DNA of 40,661 nucleotides, taken from the NCBI GenBank assembly GCA_038259365.1, contig JBBSOW010000021.1, positions 1-40,661 of the forward strand, written 5' to 3'. Under the pieces are notes generated by a model. It did not search any database, was not told the origin of the DNA, and saw only the letters and a list, made by a program, of their open reading frames with translations. The translations under genes were made by a program, and so were the position numbers. The DNA comes from JBBSOW01 sp038259365 (GTDB taxonomy: Bacteria > Actinomycetota > Actinomycetes > Propionibacteriales > Propionibacteriaceae). Position 1 is the stretch's first letter. Every line of letters begins with the position of its first letter. This document shows positions 37,993 to 40,661 of the stretch, piece after piece.

Positions 37993-38862
37993 ATGAGCAT
38001 CATCGACGCCCGCGTCCGCCTTCCCCAAGACCTTCGTGCCCAGGGCACGTATGCGGCTCCGGCCCGCCAGACCGAGCAGTACGACAAGGTGCTGGGGTTG
38101 ACCGACAAAATGAACAAGGGACGATTCGACGATCTCCTCAACATCCTGGACGACCAGGGCATCACCCACGCTGTGATGCATGCCGAGTCGGAAGGTGGCG
38201 AGGACGCCCAGGAACTCAACGAAGCGCTGTGCCAGGTGTTAGCGGATCATCCCGACCGCTTCAAAGGTATCGGCGGTCTCAACATTGCCTCGGTAAACCC
38301 TACCCAGATCGCCAAGCAGGTCGCCCGAGCCGATCGGGACGGCCTCGTCGGCGTCACCTTGCAACCGGCCTTCTTCGGACTCGACATCGACGACCGCACC
38401 CTGTACCCGATGTATGCGCGCGCCGAGGAACTGCATCTCATCGTGGCCGTTCACACCGGCATCAACTACTCCCGAATGCATCCGCTCCGCCATGAACGCG
38501 CCGAGCTGCTCGACCAGATCGCCTGCGACTTCCCCGACCTACGCCTGATCGCCTGCCACGCTGGCTGGCCCTACGTCACCGAGTTCTGTGCCGTCGCACG
38601 ACGGCATCCGACGGTCTTTCTCGAGTTCGGCGCCCTCGCGCCCAAATACGTGGCGAAGCCGGGCACCGGATGGGACGCGCTCTTCGGGATGATGCCGAAC
38701 GTCCTACGAGACCAGGTGTTGTACGGCAGCGACTGGCCGATGATGGCCCCGGAGCGGGCACTGACCGAGTGGCGCAGTTCGGGCCTGGACGATGCGACGC
38801 TGCAAGCCCTGTTTCATGACAACTCTGCCGCCCTGTTCGGATTCACCGCCACCGGCCTCTAG
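37993..38862 (+). CDS. Amidohydrolase-2 family protein without the HxH metal motif
   Basis: A 289-residue TIM-barrel protein of the ACMSD-like amidohydrolase group. Kept: IVAVHTGINYSR, LIACHAGWPYVTEFCAVARRHP, and YGSDWPM with its Asp. Changed: the N-terminal DxHxH metal pair reads IIDARVRLP, so both His are Arg. A subfamily beginning IDxRVR is known to me from annotated genomes, so this may be a natural variant rather than damage. The start ATG 37993 has GGAGAAG 5 nt upstream. It is coupled to the ligase gene that follows without a gap, so it probably decarboxylates or hydrolyses a small acid in the same pathway. A TTA codon at 38239 hints at foreign origin. Confidence 0.87.
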   Translation: MSIIDARVRLPQDLRAQGTYAAPARQTEQYDKVLGLTDKMNKGRFDDLLNILDDQGITHAVMHAESEGGEDAQELNEALCQVLADHPDRFKGIGGLNIASVNPTQIAKQVARADRDGLVGVTLQPAFFGLDIDDRTLYPMYARAEELHLIVAVHTGINYSRMHPLRHERAELLDQIACDFPDLRLIACHAGWPYVTEFCAVARRHPTVFLEFGALAPKYVAKPGTGWDALFGMMPNVLRDQVLYGSDWPMMAPERALTEWRSSGLDDATLQALFHDNSAALFGFTATGL

Positions 38863-40476
38863 ATGATGACCGGCATCAAATCGCACAATACCGTGACCCA
38901 GATGCTCGCTGACGCCGTCGAGCACCACCCAGACGACGTTCTACTGCGGATGACCGAAGGCGAGCTCACCTATCGCGAGGTCTACACACGCGTCGCCAGA
39001 CTGGCCGGTGGACTGACGGCCCACGGCATCAACATGGGGGACTCGGTCGCGTTACTCATGCACAACAGCCTCGACCAAGTGCTGGCCTGGTTCGCGCTGG
39101 CACGGATCGGGGCACTCCACGCGCCGATCAACACCGCGCTGGTCGGAGACCGACTCCAACATGTGCTGTCTACCGCCGGCGCCCGCACCCTGATCGTCGA
39201 CGAAAATCTGGCCGCGGCTGTAACCAGCGTGCTCCCGGCCCTGCCGATTCTGGACCTCGTCATAGTCCGGGGAGAGACCACAACGCACTGGCCGTCCAGG
39301 CTGACCACCTGCGACTTCGCCGAGGTCGCGGCCCACGAAACGCCGACGGACGCGGCCCAGGTGGACGACTTGTCACCCGCCACGCTGCTATTCACCTCGG
39401 GCACTACCGGATTCTCCAAGGCGTGCGTCCTTTCCCACCGCTACCTGGCTCGACAAGGACAGATCCACGCCAAGCAGTTCAGATATACCGCCAACGACGT
39501 CCTCTACAGCCCCTTTCCCCTCTTCCACATAGACGCCGCGACACTCACCGTGGTCGCAGCCCTCGCCGCTGGATGTACCGCAGCCATTGGGCGACGTTTC
39601 AGCGCCTCGAACTTCTGGGACGAGGTGCATCGCTTCGATGCGTCGGTGTTCAACTTCATGGGCGCCACACTGACCATCTTGTGGAAGCGTGCCCCGAGCG
39701 CTGAAGACCGTCGGCATGGAGTGCGCCTAGCCTGGGGCGTCCCGATGCCGGAGTGGAAGTCGGGATGGGAAGAACGCTTCAACATTCCCCTCTTCCAGGT
39801 GTACGGCTCCACCGATGCCGGCGTCCCCGTCTACGACCCCCTCGATGGAAGCCAACACCGCGGAGCCTGTGGCAAAGTAGTCGATGAGTACGAAGTCGTC
39901 ATCGCTGGCCGCGAGGGCACTCCGGACTCCCAGGGCGAGATCCTGGTGCGCGGCAGGGAGCCCGGTATCACGATGACGGGCTATCACGCCATGCCTGCGG
40001 CGACAGCCGAAGTGATCGACGAAGACGGCTGGGTACACACCGGCGATCGAGGCGCGATCGATGCTGACGGCTTCCTCACGTTCCACGGCCGACTCAACGA
40101 CTCCATCCGTAGACGAGGCGAGAACATATCGGCCTACGAGGTCGAACAACTGCTGGTCTCCCATCCGGACGTGCTCGAGGTCGCGGCCGTGGGTGTCCCG
40201 AGCGAGCTGACCGAAGATGACGTCAAAGCCTGCGTTGTTCTGCGCCCCGGATCGGAAATTTCACCGGCAGAACTCCATGCGTTCTGCCGTGAGCGCGCCC
40301 CCGGCTTCATGGTGCCGCGTTACATCGAGATCCTTGTCGAGCTCCCCAAAACACCCACCCAGAAGATCGAGAAGTTCAAACTACGAGACGCCCAGGAAAA
40401 TGTCCTAACCTGGGATGCTGAAGCGCGCGGTGCGGCGACTACCAAGACGTTGGCCGACGCTGCGGTGAAGCCTTGA
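38863..40476 (+). CDS. AMP-forming acyl-CoA ligase-like enzyme (CaiC-like)
   Basis: A 537-residue ANL-superfamily ligase: it adenylates an acid and probably makes its CoA thioester. Motifs: P-loop LLFTSGTTGFSKACVLSHR, VYGSTDAG for the acyl site, WVHTGDRGAIDADGFLTFHGR, hinge RRRGENISAYEVE, and the C-terminal Lys region PKTPTQKIEKFKL. The order and length fit crotonobetaine/carnitine-CoA or similar ligases; the acid is not predictable. It begins at an ATG directly after the amidohydrolase stop TAG, with a second ATG next to it. Codons are less GC-biased than in its neighbours, with a TTA at 39052. Together they look like a small acquired catabolic operon. Confidence 0.9.
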   Translation: MMTGIKSHNTVTQMLADAVEHHPDDVLLRMTEGELTYREVYTRVARLAGGLTAHGINMGDSVALLMHNSLDQVLAWFALARIGALHAPINTALVGDRLQHVLSTAGARTLIVDENLAAAVTSVLPALPILDLVIVRGETTTHWPSRLTTCDFAEVAAHETPTDAAQVDDLSPATLLFTSGTTGFSKACVLSHRYLARQGQIHAKQFRYTANDVLYSPFPLFHIDAATLTVVAALAAGCTAAIGRRFSASNFWDEVHRFDASVFNFMGATLTILWKRAPSAEDRRHGVRLAWGVPMPEWKSGWEERFNIPLFQVYGSTDAGVPVYDPLDGSQHRGACGKVVDEYEVVIAGREGTPDSQGEILVRGREPGITMTGYHAMPAATAEVIDEDGWVHTGDRGAIDADGFLTFHGRLNDSIRRRGENISAYEVEQLLVSHPDVLEVAAVGVPSELTEDDVKACVVLRPGSEISPAELHAFCRERAPGFMVPRYIEILVELPKTPTQKIEKFKLRDAQENVLTWDAEARGAATTKTLADAAVKP

Positions 40477-40522
40477 TCGACACCTGACCCGCATGGCGAA
40501 ATTGTGAACGCTCTGTCTGTTT

Positions 40523-40554
40523 GAGCCCCCAAGGTGGCTGCCCCTGGGGGGCTC
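40523..40554 (+). terminator. Terminator hairpin after the ligase operon
   Basis: GAGCCCCC (40523-40530) pairs with GGGGGCTC (40547-40554) over a 16-nt loop that can pair further (CCAAGG/CCCTGG). It lies 47 nt after the stop codon and is followed by GTTGCTCTTG. The last 107 bases hold no gene I can support. Confidence 0.65.
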
Positions 40555-40661
40555 GTTGCTCTTGAAGGCCGCAGCGGTTTAGGCCCGGGACCGATGCCGT
40601 CGAGGGCGGGGGTGTCGGGGGTAGCACGTCCTCGTCGGTCTCGGTGGGGAGCCCGCACATG

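Noticed and set aside
40555..40661. Start of another gene or transposon at the right edge
   Set aside because: Short open frames on the minus strand show no recognisable sequence; too little is in the window.

Overview
The window is about 40.7 kb of GC-rich chromosomal DNA from an actinobacterium, most likely a relative of the Propionibacteriales. I infer this from several things together: strong G/C-ending codon use, a polyphosphate glucokinase, a 700-residue glutamine-dependent NAD synthetase of the mycobacterial type, two DinB-fold proteins of the mycothiol-linked kind, an LLM-class flavin/F420 oxidoreductase, and many genes that look leaderless. The genus cannot be fixed from the sequence alone. 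I see no rRNA, tRNA, CRISPR array, prophage or intact insertion sequence.

Layout, left to right. 0.2-3.4 kb: a TetR regulator with an ABC ATPase and a duplicated two-half permease (drug-export type), with a likely operator in front. 3.45-6.85 kb: a translationally coupled MoxR-like AAA ATPase and VWA protein on the minus strand. 7.0-8.35 kb: a LysE exporter wrecked by an internal deletion, a Phd/RelE-type toxin-antitoxin pair, and a DUF2277 protein. 8.4-18.7 kb: housekeeping and accessory enzymes (ppgK, argS, LLM oxidoreductase, nadE, a secreted C39-type peptidase, a RibD/DHFR-like reductase, and a rifampin-phosphotransferase-like PEP-utilising enzyme). 18.7-21.3 kb: two DinB-fold proteins and a Nei-type DNA glycosylase, around a 375-bp gene-free stretch full of palindromes and short tandem repeats. 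21.6-24.9 kb: an operon of aldehyde dehydrogenase, Na+/H+ antiporter and SanA/DUF218 protein. 25.0-25.6 kb: an AbrB/VapC toxin-antitoxin pair. 25.65-28.9 kb: pgi and a dGTPase, divergent, with 31 bp between their start codons. 29-30.6 kb: a 57-residue basic protein with its own terminator, and a secreted SH3 protein with a peptidase-like C-terminal domain. 30.7-33.5 kb: a second aldehyde dehydrogenase that has lost both catalytic residues, a TetR regulator, and a 3-methyladenine DNA glycosylase. 33.5-36.4 kb: the copper operon csoR-copZ-copA with a clear operator. 36.5-40.5 kb: an aspartate/aromatic aminotransferase, then a two-gene catabolic operon (amidohydrolase and acyl-CoA-ligase-like enzyme) with different codon use.

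Points most worth a second look: (1) the aldehyde dehydrogenase homologue with Glu->Thr and Cys->Arg at the active site, beside an intact paralogue 9 kb away; (2) a -10-like hexamer exactly 6 or 7 nt before the start codon of about 18 genes, implying pervasive leaderless transcription, including overlapping divergent pgi/dgt promoters; (3) the palindrome cluster at 20.14-20.25 kb; (4) the small basic protein at 29.1-29.3 kb; (5) the rifampin-phosphotransferase-like enzyme; (6) the SH3 protein whose C-terminal domain keeps a LAS-type zinc-site pattern. Most of the window is ordinary actinobacterial chromosome, and I did not find an unmistakable new multi-gene system.
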